Shown here: piece after piece, positions 35,122 through 44,467 of the stretch
How positions within the stretch are numbered: position 1 is the first letter of the stretch
Layout of the letters: the number at the start of each line of letters is the position of its first letter
Assembly: GCF_028554725.1 (NCBI RefSeq)
Contig: NC_071672.1
Span: forward strand, 31,764,944-31,828,943
From: Zeugodacus cucurbitae
Taxonomy: Eukaryota > Arthropoda > Insecta > Diptera > Tephritidae
DNA: 64,000 nt
Direction of reading: 5' to 3'
Made by a program: the position numbers and the translations under genes
The notes under the pieces: model-generated
What the model was told of the DNA's origin: nothing
What the model saw: only the letters and a program-made list of their open reading frames with translations
The model's database searches: none

Positions 35122-35255
35122 CCGAATATAGGGTTATATATAATATATCAAAATGATCAGGATGACGAGAACAGTTGAAATCCGGATGTCTGTCCGTCCG
35201 TCCGTGTAACGGATAACTTGAATAAAAATTAAGATATCTTGACGAACATGGTGCA
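35122..35255 (+). repeat. block C, left part (mini-me core)
   Basis: Matches block A from about 19,183, including a GTCCGTCCGTCCGTG tract, up to the errantivirus insertion at gacgaacatggtgca. The left edge of block C lacks the MITE-bearing section. Confidence 0.8.
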
Positions 35256-35714
35256 AATTAATTCCCGTATCGCGGGAATTTATAAAAAAATATAATTTTC
35301 TATCTGCAAACGCGCAGAGAAATAAAATACGTCATATCGGTACGATTGCCGGAGACAAAATCTATCCTTTATTTTCAAGTTACTAATATTTATACATTTT
35401 CTTATTATTTACTTAGGGTTATTACATATTGAAGCTGAGTTGGAAACAAAGAAAGTGTCAATTTACATTAATATCATATTCAGCATTTTTAGGCAGAACG
35501 TTAAGTGTTCTGTTTTAATTTTATTATGCCTTCTTGTGAGGTCTACAAATATTGTTTGTATAAGAATGGATTATTCTAATGCGAATGGAAAAAGTATATC
35601 GAATTCTTAAATAAGCAAAGATTTTAATTTACGATCCCGCACAAGTACAAAGTGTAAAGATTCAATATTGTTTACAGTTATGTTCAAGTGGCTGTGTGGA
35701 GGCTGTCGTTAACT
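35256..35714 (-). repeat. 3' LTR of the errantivirus
   Basis: 459 bp. It differs from the 5' LTR at two noted bases (35,587 region, gaatgg against gaacgg, and the tgtttacag/tgttcacag position near 35,673). A perfect palindrome arm pair aattcccg...cgggaatt lies at its outer edge (35,260-35,281). Confidence 0.95.
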
Positions 35715-37163
35715 CCCCCCTTCCTAAGATGAATCGTCCCCGATTCACTATTATTTTGAGTTAATTTATATATTTGATCTAAAAGAGCATTATATGTGAC
35801 TTCTTGTAGTTGCACATTTTCTATTGGTTTGGGAATTTCGCGAGATTTTTTTAATTTTAATATTATGTAAATTATGAAAAGTATTCCCAAGATTAAAATG
35901 ATGTACCAAAAAAATATGAATAGACTTTGATATCCTTATTCCGTTCTGCTAAAATGTTTATATTATCTAATTTTAACAGTTTATTAGTTGTTTCAATATA
36001 TTCTAAAATTTCAAAATTATTGATATGGTTGTTTTTAAAATAATTCCAGATTTTTGTTTCTATATTTTTATAAGTTTGATTATTAATCACTGTATTATTT
36101 TCAAATGTTATTAAATATGTTCCATTTAATGATTGATTGTCTACAATATTTTTTCCTGAGATTAATATTGCTCCTGGTTTTATTTCTTCTATTTTCAAAT
36201 TTTTCTCTTTTAATTTTTTACATTTTCCTTGTTTTTTATTTAATATTTCTGATAAACATGTACTTTTTTTATTTAATTTGCAATATGTTTTTGTAATTTC
36301 AGTTTTACAATTTTGTATATTAAAAAAATTATTATTACAATACGTTATGTTCTGATCAATTATAAGCTTACCATCTAATTGAGCTATGGCTCTTACATCA
36401 TAGTATTTACATGTTAATTCTATTTTAGGGTATTTGATATAAAGTATAATTATATCTCCTTTTTGTGCTATTTTAAATTTTGAAATGTCCATTAAGTCTG
36501 TAATGGTCATTGTACCATGTTGGTAATATGTTATATTTTTTAATTCATCAAAATGTAAAATTGTTGGATTTAAAATTCCTATTTTCCCAAATGTTATTGT
36601 ATTTATTATATTTTGTAGTTCATGTATAATGTATTGATTTCTTCTTCTTTTGATTTTTCTGGCTGTGTTATCACCTTTAATATTATTTATTGTATCAGTT
36701 AATTCTGTTATTACTTTAAAAATTTCTGAATTTGTAGTAAATTGTTTATTGTTAGATCATTTAATCTATCATTTATTTTTATGAAATCGTCATGGTATGG
36801 AGTTCCTGCTATCCATTTCCAAAGTGTACCTAATTCATTTATTCCTCTTTTTTGTCTAATATGGTTTTGTTTTAACTGTCCTAATAAAGTTTCAATTAAC
36901 AATATTTCTGATTCTGTTTCTTGAGTGGTAATTTCTAAATTATCATTATTATCTATTCTATACTTCATATTGTTATAAAAACTTCTTTTTTCCTCTGCTA
37001 TTATATTTTCAAAGATTGTTAAATTAATGATGTGAAATATATCTCCACATTCTTCATAAATGGAAACGTCTCCATTTTCAATAAGTACGTAGTCCTGTCG
37101 GGTATAATCTATGATATCAGCTGTCGTTAAGCCAATTAATAATGTGAAAATTGAAAGGATCAT
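35684..37163 (-). pseudogene. env: errantivirus env, two frame breaks
   Basis: The insect-retrovirus envelope gene. It starts at 37,163 with a hydrophobic signal peptide (MILSIFTLLIGLTTA). Residues 103-106 are RQKR, a furin-type cleavage site, followed by a GINELGTLWKWIAG fusion-peptide-like segment, as in errantivirus and baculovirus F-type envelopes. The first frame stops at 36,711; the coding frame changes between about 36,760 and 36,720. The second frame runs to 35,893 and includes the 205-codon stretch from 36,510. The last part, with the membrane segment (LFIIYIILKLKK) and cytoplasmic tail, is in a third frame (35,684-35,890), the change lying in a T run near 35,920. As it stands no membrane-anchored envelope protein can be made. 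Confidence 0.85.
35715..35726 (-). other. polypurine tract
   Basis: On the minus strand AGGAAGGGGGG directly precedes the 3' LTR, where plus-strand DNA synthesis of the retroelement starts. Confidence 0.85.
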
Positions 37164-37182
37164 TTTGAAAACCTATAAATAA

Positions 37183-40100
37183 TTATGATTTTATGTTATC
37201 TTTATGTATAATTCTATTTCTATTATTTATTATTATCTTATTTCCCAAGTTTTCTTTAACTTGTTGTTTCTTATACCTAGGTTCTAATTTATTTCTTTCT
37301 CCTATTATTTTTTCATAAATAATTTGTCCAGGATGATATTGCTTATCTGTCCTATGTTTATTATGAGACATTAGCATTTTTTCTTGTGCTTGTTTTAAAG
37401 TGGTTGGTAAATTTTCATGGCTTACCTTATTATAAAGTACTTCATTTGGTTTAAATTTCGTTACTGAATGTATTGTTTTATTGTATTGTTGCGCTGCTCT
37501 AAGTACTGTTTCTAAATTACTGACAATATTGTATTCTTCTTTTATACATCTGGCTATTTCAATTATAGTTGAATGAACTCTTTCAACTTGTCCATTAGTT
37601 GTGCTATGACGTGGATCACAAAAGTAAATTTCAATATTTAACCTTTGCATTAAGGATTTAAATGTTGGTGTGGTAAAGCTTGGTTCATTATCTAAAGTAA
37701 TTTGTTTTACATCTGTGAAGGATTGTTGTAATTCTAAAACCTTTTCTTCGATATTTGACTTGTCTTCTATATGCTTCAATATTAAAAATTTTGAATAGGC
37801 GTCTACACATGTGATAAATTTTAGTTTTTGTGCGTAAAAAATGTCTAAGTGAAGCTGTTCTCCTTCTTTCTCTGGAGTTGGGGCTTTACCTATTGGTATT
37901 TTCTTAGGATGGCGATCATATTTATTTTTATTGCATATCATACAATTTCGAATGTATTCTTTCATTCTTTTCCTCATTTCGGGCCAATAATACAATTTCT
38001 CTATTTGTTTAAGATTTTCATTATAGCTTCGATGAGCTCTATTATGGGTTTGTTCGATTAATCCGGACTGATCTTCTCTATTAATAATATCCATTGGAAA
38101 AAGTTTGGTAAATACAAATTTGTTTTGAAAGGTTTGTTTTAGAGCTTCTTGGATTTCGTGCAAGTCTTCAACAGTGCAGTGAATCGCCGTCACTAACTTT
38201 GGTTGAATATATTCTTTCAAAATCGTCATTAAATTTTCTATTGTATCATACTCTATTAAATGCCTTTTATTCCCAAATGTTTCGATTAACTCATGAATCG
38301 TGAACCTATTTTTACTTAGTACAATTTGCTGTTTAAACTGATTTAATGGTTTTTGTGTTTCCTTTATTTGATTGTTTTCACTACTCTGTGCTGAGTGTTC
38401 TGAATCTTCCGATTCGTTTGTTAAGTGGTTTAATTGAAGGCGGGAAAGTGCGTCTGCTACTACATTGGTTTTACCGGGTTGGTATACAAATTTAGGAGAG
38501 AATTCTTCTATAATTGCGTGCCATCTTTTCATTTTTGGATTCGGGTTACGGGGTGATAAAGCAAATGTTAATGGTTGATGATCAGTATGTATTTCCAAAT
38601 TGGTTACACCGTAGAGGTAATTTCGTAGATTTTTTAGTGCCCAAACAATGGCATAAAGCTCCTTCTCATTAGTTGCGTAATTTCTTTCAGTTTTATTAAG
38701 AGTTTTTGAGATGAAGGTAATTGGTTTACCTCCTTGTGATAGTACCGCACCCATTGCAAAGTTAGATGCATCGGTAGTTAATACAAATATTTTTGAGTAA
38801 TCAGGTTGTGTTAATTCCATTTCTGAAGCCAAATGATTCTTTAATTTATTTAATGCAGATATTCCTTCGTCATCTAGAGTTATTTCAAATTTTTTTGATT
38901 TATTTTTAGAAATCCTACCATTTTCTCCCGATAGGTATTTTGTCAAAGGTTTGGCTATCGCTGCATAGTCTTTAACAAATTTACGATAATATCCTGCAAG
39001 CCCTAAGAAACCTCTTAATTCCCGCAAGTTTCTTGGTATTGGATAATTTAATATTAATTTTATTTTATTTGGGTCTGTTTTGATAACATTTTTAGCTACT
39101 ACATAACCCAAAAACTCTATTTCTTTCGCGAAAAATTTTGATTTTTCTAATGAAATTTTCATATTAGCATTTTTTAAAATTTCTGTAATTGTTTCCAAAT
39201 CCTTTAAGTGTTGAGTTATATTTTTTGAAAAAATAATTATATCATCCATATAAACGTGACAAATTTTTCCAATATGTTCTCGCAATATGTCATCCATTGC
39301 TCTCTGAAAAATTCTAGGAGCATTTTTTAAACCAAAAGGCATTCTCAAAAATTCATATTTCCCATTATTAACGGAAAAGGCTGTTTTCTCAATATCATTC
39401 TTTGACATTAAAATTTGATGAAATCCTGATTCTAGATCGATGCTTGAAAAATATTTTGCTTTGCCTAAATTAGACAATATTACGTTAGTATCCGGAATAG
39501 GATAACGATCGGAAATTGTATGCTCATTTAGCTTTTTGTAATCAATTACCATTCTAAGTTTTGGTGTTCCATTCTCATTTGTACCCTTTTTTGGTACCAC
39601 CCAAATAGGTGAATTATACGGACTTTTAATCGGTCTTATGATATTTTCATTAATCAATTTTTTTATTTCTTCATTAATAAATGAATTTACAGATAAGGGA
39701 TATGGATATTGTCTGCTCCATATCGGATCCTCATTCTTCATTCTTATTTCCGCTTTTACTTTTGTCATAAAGGGAAAGTTTGTATTAATTCTTGAATGCA
39801 TGTGAGCAATTTTTTCTTTTATATGTGTTTTAGGATCTCTCAATTCTTCATCTTGATTTTCATTGTTTGAACTTTCGGAATTATTTTCCGAATAATAATT
39901 GTCATTATCACCATTCATTTCTGAGCCACTTTCACCCAATATTGAATAGTTATCGTTCATGTTGCCGGTAAATTCATCGGCTGGCGCTTTAGAGAATTTT
40001 TCCTCTAAAATAATTTTGTTTAGATAGTTTTCCTTTTCTATATTGTCGGTAAATACATCGACTGGCGTTGTAGAACTTCTTCGTTCCACAATATTTTTTG

Positions 40101-40707
40101 TATATTTATTATTTTCATTCTGCTGGTATAAATCTTCAGCTGGCGTTTTAGGATCTTTTTGTCCCAAAAAAAATTTTTTTAATATAATATTGCCGGTAAT
40201 TGCTTCGGCTAGTTTTACGGAATCTTTATGTTCCTTACCTTTTTTATTTATACCAATATTTTTATCGGTTGGTTGAGCGGAAACTTTTTGTTCCTTGACT
40301 TTTATATTTTCTCCATTTTTATTTTCAAAATAAATGTTCATACTGTTTGCTTCATTTTTATTATTATTTTTTTCCATATAATTTATTTTCCCATTGGGCA
40401 CATCGATAAGTGCCTCAATTTTTTTAAGGAAATTGTATCCCAAAAGGAGATCCGATTCTAAACCTTCTATTTCGTAGAAAATTCCTTCGACCCCAAATAT
40501 GGTTATTATATGATAATACTTTATTATGGAATAGCCGTTCACGGTTTTTATCCGTTTATAAATGGCTAGTTCGTTTTTGTTATTATAAACCCCAGGCTTA
40601 ATGTAGCAAGAGGTTGCTCCTGTATCGACTAGAGCTTTTAAACTTTTCTTTATTTTTGAGTCGTAGAGTTTTAGATAGGGGAGTTCATCCCCTCCTTGTC
40701 TAAAAAA
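37183..40707 (-). CDS. pol: errantivirus Pol (protease, RT, RNase H, integrase), -1 frame
   Basis: Open from the gag slippery site to 37,183. No start codon is needed because it is expected to be made by frameshifting; the first Met-like codon at 40,542 is GTG. Protease: ALVDTGATSCY at about 40,600-40,640. Then a repeat-rich linker. Numbering from 40,542: RT about 270-450, with FLRMPFGLKNAP and YMDD at 431-434; RNase H about 585-700, with TDASNFAMG (Asp 591) and TDHQPLT; integrase about 850-1,040, with the HNRAH...CMIC zinc region, then LDIF, LDNEPSF and GQVERVH (catalytic Glu 987). All key residues I looked for are present. It acts in reverse transcription and integration of the element RNA. 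Confidence 0.9.
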   Translation of the reverse strand, partial: FFRQGGDELPYLKLYDSKIKKSLKALVDTGATSCYIKPGVYNNKNELAIYKRIKTVNGYSIIKYYHIITIFGVEGIFYEIEGLESDLLLGYNFLKKIEALIDVPNGKINYMEKNNNKNEANSMNIYFENKNGENIKVKEQKVSAQPTDKNIGINKKGKEHKDSVKLAEAITGNIILKKFFLGQKDPKTPAEDLYQQNENNKYTKNIVERRSSTTPVDVFTDNIEKENYLNKIILEEKFSKAPADEFTGNMNDNYSILGESGSEMNGDNDNYYSENNSESSNNENQDEELRDPKTHIKEKIAHMHSRINTNFPFMTKVKAEIRMKNEDPIWSRQYPYPLSVNSFINEEIKKLINENIIRPIKSPYNSPIWVVPKKGTNENGTPKLRMVIDYKKLNEHTISDRYPIPDTNVILSNLGKAKYFSSIDLESGFHQILMSKNDIEKTAFSVNNGKYEFLRMPFGLKNAPRIFQRAMDDILREHIGKICHVYMDDIIIFSKNITQHLKDLETITEILKNANMKISLEKSKFFAKEIEFLGYVVAKNVIKTDPNKIKLILNYPIPRNLRELRGFLGLAGYYRKFVKDYAAIAKPLTKYLSGENGRISKNKSKKFEITLDDEGISALNKLKNHLASEMELTQPDYSKIFVLTTDASNFAMGAVLSQGGKPITFISKTLNKTERNYATNEKELYAIVWALKNLRNYLYGVTNLEIHTDHQPLTFALSPRNPNPKMKRWHAIIEEFSPKFVYQPGKTNVVADALSRLQLNHLTNESEDSEHSAQSSENNQIKETQKPLNQFKQQIVLSKNRFTIHELIETFGNKRHLIEYDTIENLMTILKEYIQPKLVTAIHCTVEDLHEIQEALKQTFQNKFVFTKLFPMDIINREDQSGLIEQTHNRAHRSYNENLKQIEKLYYWPEMRKRMKEYIRNCMICNKNKYDRHPKKIPIGKAPTPEKEGEQLHLDIFYAQKLKFITCVDAYSKFLILKHIEDKSNIEEKVLELQQSFTDVKQITLDNEPSFTTPTFKSLMQRLNIEIYFCDPRHSTTNGQVERVHSTIIEIARCIKEEYNIVSNLETVLRAAQQYNKTIHSVTKFKPNEVLYNKVSHENLPTTLKQAQEKMLMSHNKHRTDKQYHPGQIIYEKIIGERNKLEPRYKKQQVKENLGNKIIINNRNRIIHKDNIKS

Positions 40708-41780
40708 TGACTCTCATTCATGTTGTTTATTTTTTGGGTTTTTTCTTGTGGGCGAAAGCTATAATTGCTTTCCCTTGGTCGTTTTATTCCTTGGTTGTTT
40801 TTATTTGAAATATACCTGTTTGATTGGTCCATATTGGCTTGATGGCTTGTACTGGCTAATGGTTTTCCAAAATTTTGGTATTTATGGTTATTGCTTTGTT
40901 GGGGCTTTTGGTAAGTTTCCCTTCGGTATAATCTAGACATAGATGGATCTATGTCCATTGGTTCTGGTTTTGGCATGTTGTTCCTTTGAGGAAATCGTAA
41001 ATTATTACTTGGATATAACTGTTTTACTCTTGTCCTTTCATTTGCAAAATTTTGTGCAAATCGAGCTCTCTGATTATTGGACTCTAATTCCTGAGCTTTG
41101 GCCAATGCATCTGGCAAATCTTCCGGACAGAGGGAAAATATAATATCTCTTAATGGAGCGTTAAGTCCAGTTATAAAGATTCTAAGAGCCTGGTCTCTAT
41201 TCTTTTTATTCAATTCTTTTGTTATTGGTGCGGCCCCTCCATAAGTCATAATGGTTTTATTAGTCATCAACGTTAGTTTTTTGTTGACTAAATTATAATA
41301 TTCAATGACTGTCATTGAGCCTTGTCGTAGAACACTCATTTCCTGTTCTATGATATGTATTGGACGTTTGTCCGAATATGCAAAGTCGAGACGCGCGATT
41401 ATTGCGTCAAAATTTAACACAGTACCATGGTTGGTTAATGTGTCATTTGCTTCTAGTGTAATTTTGTTACGCATAATCGTAAGGGCTGCGAAGTACTTTC
41501 GGCTACCTCTTATATATAGGCTCATAGCGTTATGTGCTGCTTCTCGCCAGCTAACATAAGCGTTTATCCTTCCCGCAAATTCTGGTAAGGATTTTATAAC
41601 ATCCAGTGACTCATGACACTGAATATTGTCATTTATTATTTCCGTCTGAAAATCTGTTACTCTGTGTGATTCAATTTCAACCTGAGTTTTTAATCTGTCT
41701 ATTTCTTGCCTTAATGTAATATTACTTTCCGCAATCAGGCGCGTAATTAGATCTACCGTTAATCCTGCCTCATTAGCCAT
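40671..41780 (-). CDS. gag: errantivirus Gag
   Basis: 369 residues, ATG at 41,780. The N-terminal half holds the capsid-like region (SLPEFAGRINAYVSWREAAHNA, a typical insect Gypsy-type capsid start). The C-terminal third is rich in N, Q, R and P. There is no CCHC zinc knuckle, which is common for errantivirus Gag. The frame ends 30 bases after a T-TTT-TTA heptamer (40,701-40,707) from which pol would be read. The protein should form the intracellular particle that packages the element RNA. Confidence 0.88.
   Translation of the reverse strand: MANEAGLTVDLITRLIAESNITLRQEIDRLKTQVEIESHRVTDFQTEIINDNIQCHESLDVIKSLPEFAGRINAYVSWREAAHNAMSLYIRGSRKYFAALTIMRNKITLEANDTLTNHGTVLNFDAIIARLDFAYSDKRPIHIIEQEMSVLRQGSMTVIEYYNLVNKKLTLMTNKTIMTYGGAAPITKELNKKNRDQALRIFITGLNAPLRDIIFSLCPEDLPDALAKAQELESNNQRARFAQNFANERTRVKQLYPSNNLRFPQRNNMPKPEPMDIDPSMSRLYRRETYQKPQQSNNHKYQNFGKPLASTSHQANMDQSNRYISNKNNQGIKRPRESNYSFRPQEKTQKINNMNESHFLDKEGMNSPI
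40701..40707 (-). promoter_or_regulatory. -1 ribosomal frameshift site T-TTT-TTA
   Basis: In the gag frame the codons read cat-ttt-tta, which gives a perfect X-XXY-YYZ heptamer, the same as the HIV-1 slip sequence. The pol frame is exactly -1 relative to gag and is open through this point up to the protease. I did not establish a downstream pseudoknot by eye. Confidence 0.8.
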
Positions 41781-43042
41781 GATTAATTAATATTATTTTT
41801 TCTAAAGTTTAGAGAAAGAATTTTATTATTATTTTATATTTGTATAATCTCTTCTAGGAAGAGATGCTCTTCTATTCTGGAGGGTCCTTTTTTGTAGGAT
41901 TCGCAGAATTGAGCTAAGTTATGAGGGTCTTTTAAATTTGTTATATGGCTGGTCGAGCCTTAATTTATATTTTTACTTATTTTTTATATAATTTTATATC
42001 ATTGCGGTCTTTTTGATCTCTGTATCATAGCTATAGTTTCAGTTTCTCTCGTATCCCTATTATAATAATCTTCTAATGTGGCGTTTGGCTTTTTCCTATA
42101 TAAGAGAACACTTTGTTCATGCAATCTATCTTTTGTTTTTGTTGATAGTAATAATTAAAAACAAAACCTTCTGTATTCTCTTTATTTCCGTAATCGTTTA
42201 AATTGTCTACTATTTTGTTTATTAAGTCGTAATTCAGATGATCGGGTAGGGCGTCCGAGTCAGTCATTTCTTTAAAACAAATTTTATATAATTAGTCGTA
42301 TAGACTTTAAACATTTTTATGATTCTCTGGAGGGTCCCCCCGAAGGTGGTGAATCGCAGAGTTTTTTATTTGTTATAAGCTGGAGGGTCCCCCCGAAGGT
42401 GGTGAATCGCAGCTTTATTTTATTTTATTATTGGTTGTACAAACCATAAATTATGTTTTATTTTTTTCTGGGGCACTTTTTCTCTTTGTGATCCCCACCG
42501 CAATTTTTGCAGTAGTATAATCTAATATACTTAGGTTTAATTTGGGTGTTCCCCATAAATATATATATATATAATTTTAATGTTATTAATCTTACTGTTT
42601 TCTATAAATTTTCCGGAACTTCCCACGTTGTCTTTTCTCCAATGTTGTCCTCTGAGTATAATTGTTTTCTTCAATGTTGTCTTCTGAGTATAATTGTTTT
42701 CTCCAATGTTGTCCTGCACTTCTCACGTTGTTTTTAGTGTACTTTTTATTTAAAATATATTTTATTTTAACATTAATTATTATTTTTTGTTTACGCGGCA
42801 CGACCCGTGTTATATTAAAGATTTAGTTAGTTTACGTGATATAGCACGTTTTGGTTTTAACTTTTTAATTTTTAATTTTTCTCACTTTTATTGTTATGCT
42901 TTTTTTTTGCATATTTATTACTTTTCTCACAAGGATTTTATTTTTTCGTTATTTGTCCTTTATAAGGATCTTTTATGTGTGAGTTCAATTTAATGACCAC
43001 GATCACGTATCCTTTCCTAAGGATATTTTGTTTTTCGTGGCC
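41781..43042 (-). other. errantivirus leader with tandem repeats and a small ORF
   Basis: A 1.26-kb region between the primer site and gag. It has two identical 33-bp units (42,327-42,359 and 42,380-42,412; start ctggagggtccccccgaagg), a looser third (41,877-41,906), and 2.7 units of a 32-bp repeat (42,633-42,720; core caatgttgtc). A 64-codon ORF (42,073-42,267, minus) lies upstream of gag; its product is not recognised. In gypsy the same leader region carries the insulator, but no Su(Hw)-type sites are evident here. Confidence 0.7.
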
Positions 43043-43056
43043 CCACGTTGGGCGCC

Positions 43057-43515
43057 AATTAATTCCCGTATCGCGGGAATTTATAAAAAAATATAATTTT
43101 CTATCTGCAAACGCGCAGAGAAATAAAATACGTCATATCGGTACGATTGCCGGAGACAAAATCTATCCTTTATTTTCAAGTTACTAATATTTATACATTT
43201 TCTTATTATTTACTTAGGGTTATTACATATTGAAGCTGAGTTGGAAACAAAGAAAGTGTCAATTTACATTAATATCATATTCAGCATTTTTAGGCAGAAC
43301 GTTAAGTGTTCTGTTTTAATTTTATTATGCCTTCTTGTGAGGTCTACAAATATTGTTTGTATAAGAATGGATTATTCTAATGCGAACGGAAAAAGTATAT
43401 CGAATTCTTAAATAAGCAAAGATTTTAATTTACGATCCCGCACAAGTACAAAGTGTAAAGATTCAATATTGTTCACAGTTATGTTCAAGTGGCTGTGTGG
43501 AGGCTGTCGTTAACT
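43057..43515 (-). repeat. 5' LTR of the errantivirus
   Basis: 459 bp, with the same ends as the 3' LTR. The primer-binding site directly adjoins it at 43,057. The region should contain the promoter of the element RNA; I did not identify a convincing TATA/initiator pair. Confidence 0.95.
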
Positions 43516-44151
43516 TGCACATGTTCCTTGTGAAAACCCAAAACCTATAAAGTGTCATAACAAAGTCAAAAATAAGGTTATAAAAGTAAAATTTCGGTAT
43601 AAAGGGTCGCACCTGGAAGAGGCATATCTGGATGACATTTTTTTTAAGTGGTCGTGGCTCTTTATAAACCAAACATTCAGCAGTCGTTTCCCTTACGTAT
43701 CCCATTACACGCCATTAAATTTGATAAATCGGATAAGAACCACGCCCACCTCCCATACAAAGGTTATGTTGAGAATTACTAAAAGTCGGTTAACTCGCTA
43801 ACGGAAAACACCAGAAACACTAAATTTCATGGAAGAAATGGAAAGATACAGCTGCACTCAGATTTTTTTTAATAAATTGAAAATGGGAGTAGGCTGCATT
43901 TTGCATTTCATTTTCAAGTCGATTAAAATTCAATCAAAAATTAATGCAGATTTTTATTTTGTATGGTAAATCGATCTTAACCATCGATTAAAATCGAGCA
44001 GATACCGGTTAATTTAACAAATAGCTGCTATAAGAAAAGGCTATTAGGAAGTAAGTTAAATTTTTAGTTTAAAATGCTACATAAAAGGACCTGGGATATT
44101 TTTCTCCTTGGCACTCTGTAGAGTATACATATGCTTTATCAGTTAAATTCT

Positions 44152-44376
44152 TCAATAATGAACCAATTCAGCAATTTCACCACTACGGAATATTTCCTTT
44201 TTGTCACAGCAACTCATATTTTTCGAAAGGTTTATTATTATTATTTTATTTTGTAACGTAATCGAGACGGTGGATACTTTCAAAATAATTTTTTTATACA
44301 ATTCCGAATACTTGGTGCTGGTCCAATAATTTAAAGCTTTTCTATCAAATTTAATATTTTTATTCTCTCGAAACAT
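44152..44376 (-). pseudogene. hAT transposase C-terminal scrap (block C)
   Basis: 74 codons; the same scrap as in A and B, with three extra residues (a duplicated atta unit near 44,235) and S replaced by R before GEIAELVHY. Confidence 0.5.
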
Positions 44377-44467
44377 GTTGCACAGAGTATTATAGTTTTG
44401 TTCACATAACGGTTGTTTGTGTCACCAAGAAAGAAAAGAGATAAATATGGGGTTATATATATGTATA

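Larger units (their letters stand above)
35256..43515 (-). mobile_element. Gypsy/errantivirus-type endogenous retrovirus, 8.26 kb
   Basis: A complete provirus-like insertion on the minus strand. Two 459-bp LTRs start AGTTAAC and end TTAATT, as is usual for insect errantiviruses. tgca flanks both ends (35,252-35,255 and 43,516-43,519), and blocks A and B show the unoccupied sequence ggtgcacatg. A lysine-tRNA-like primer site TGGCGCCCAACGTGG (about 43,043-43,057) lies next to the 5' LTR. The purine tract AGGAAGGGGGG lies next to the 3' LTR. Order on the minus strand: leader, gag, pol (-1 frame), env. gag and pol are open; env is broken twice. Confidence 0.95.
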
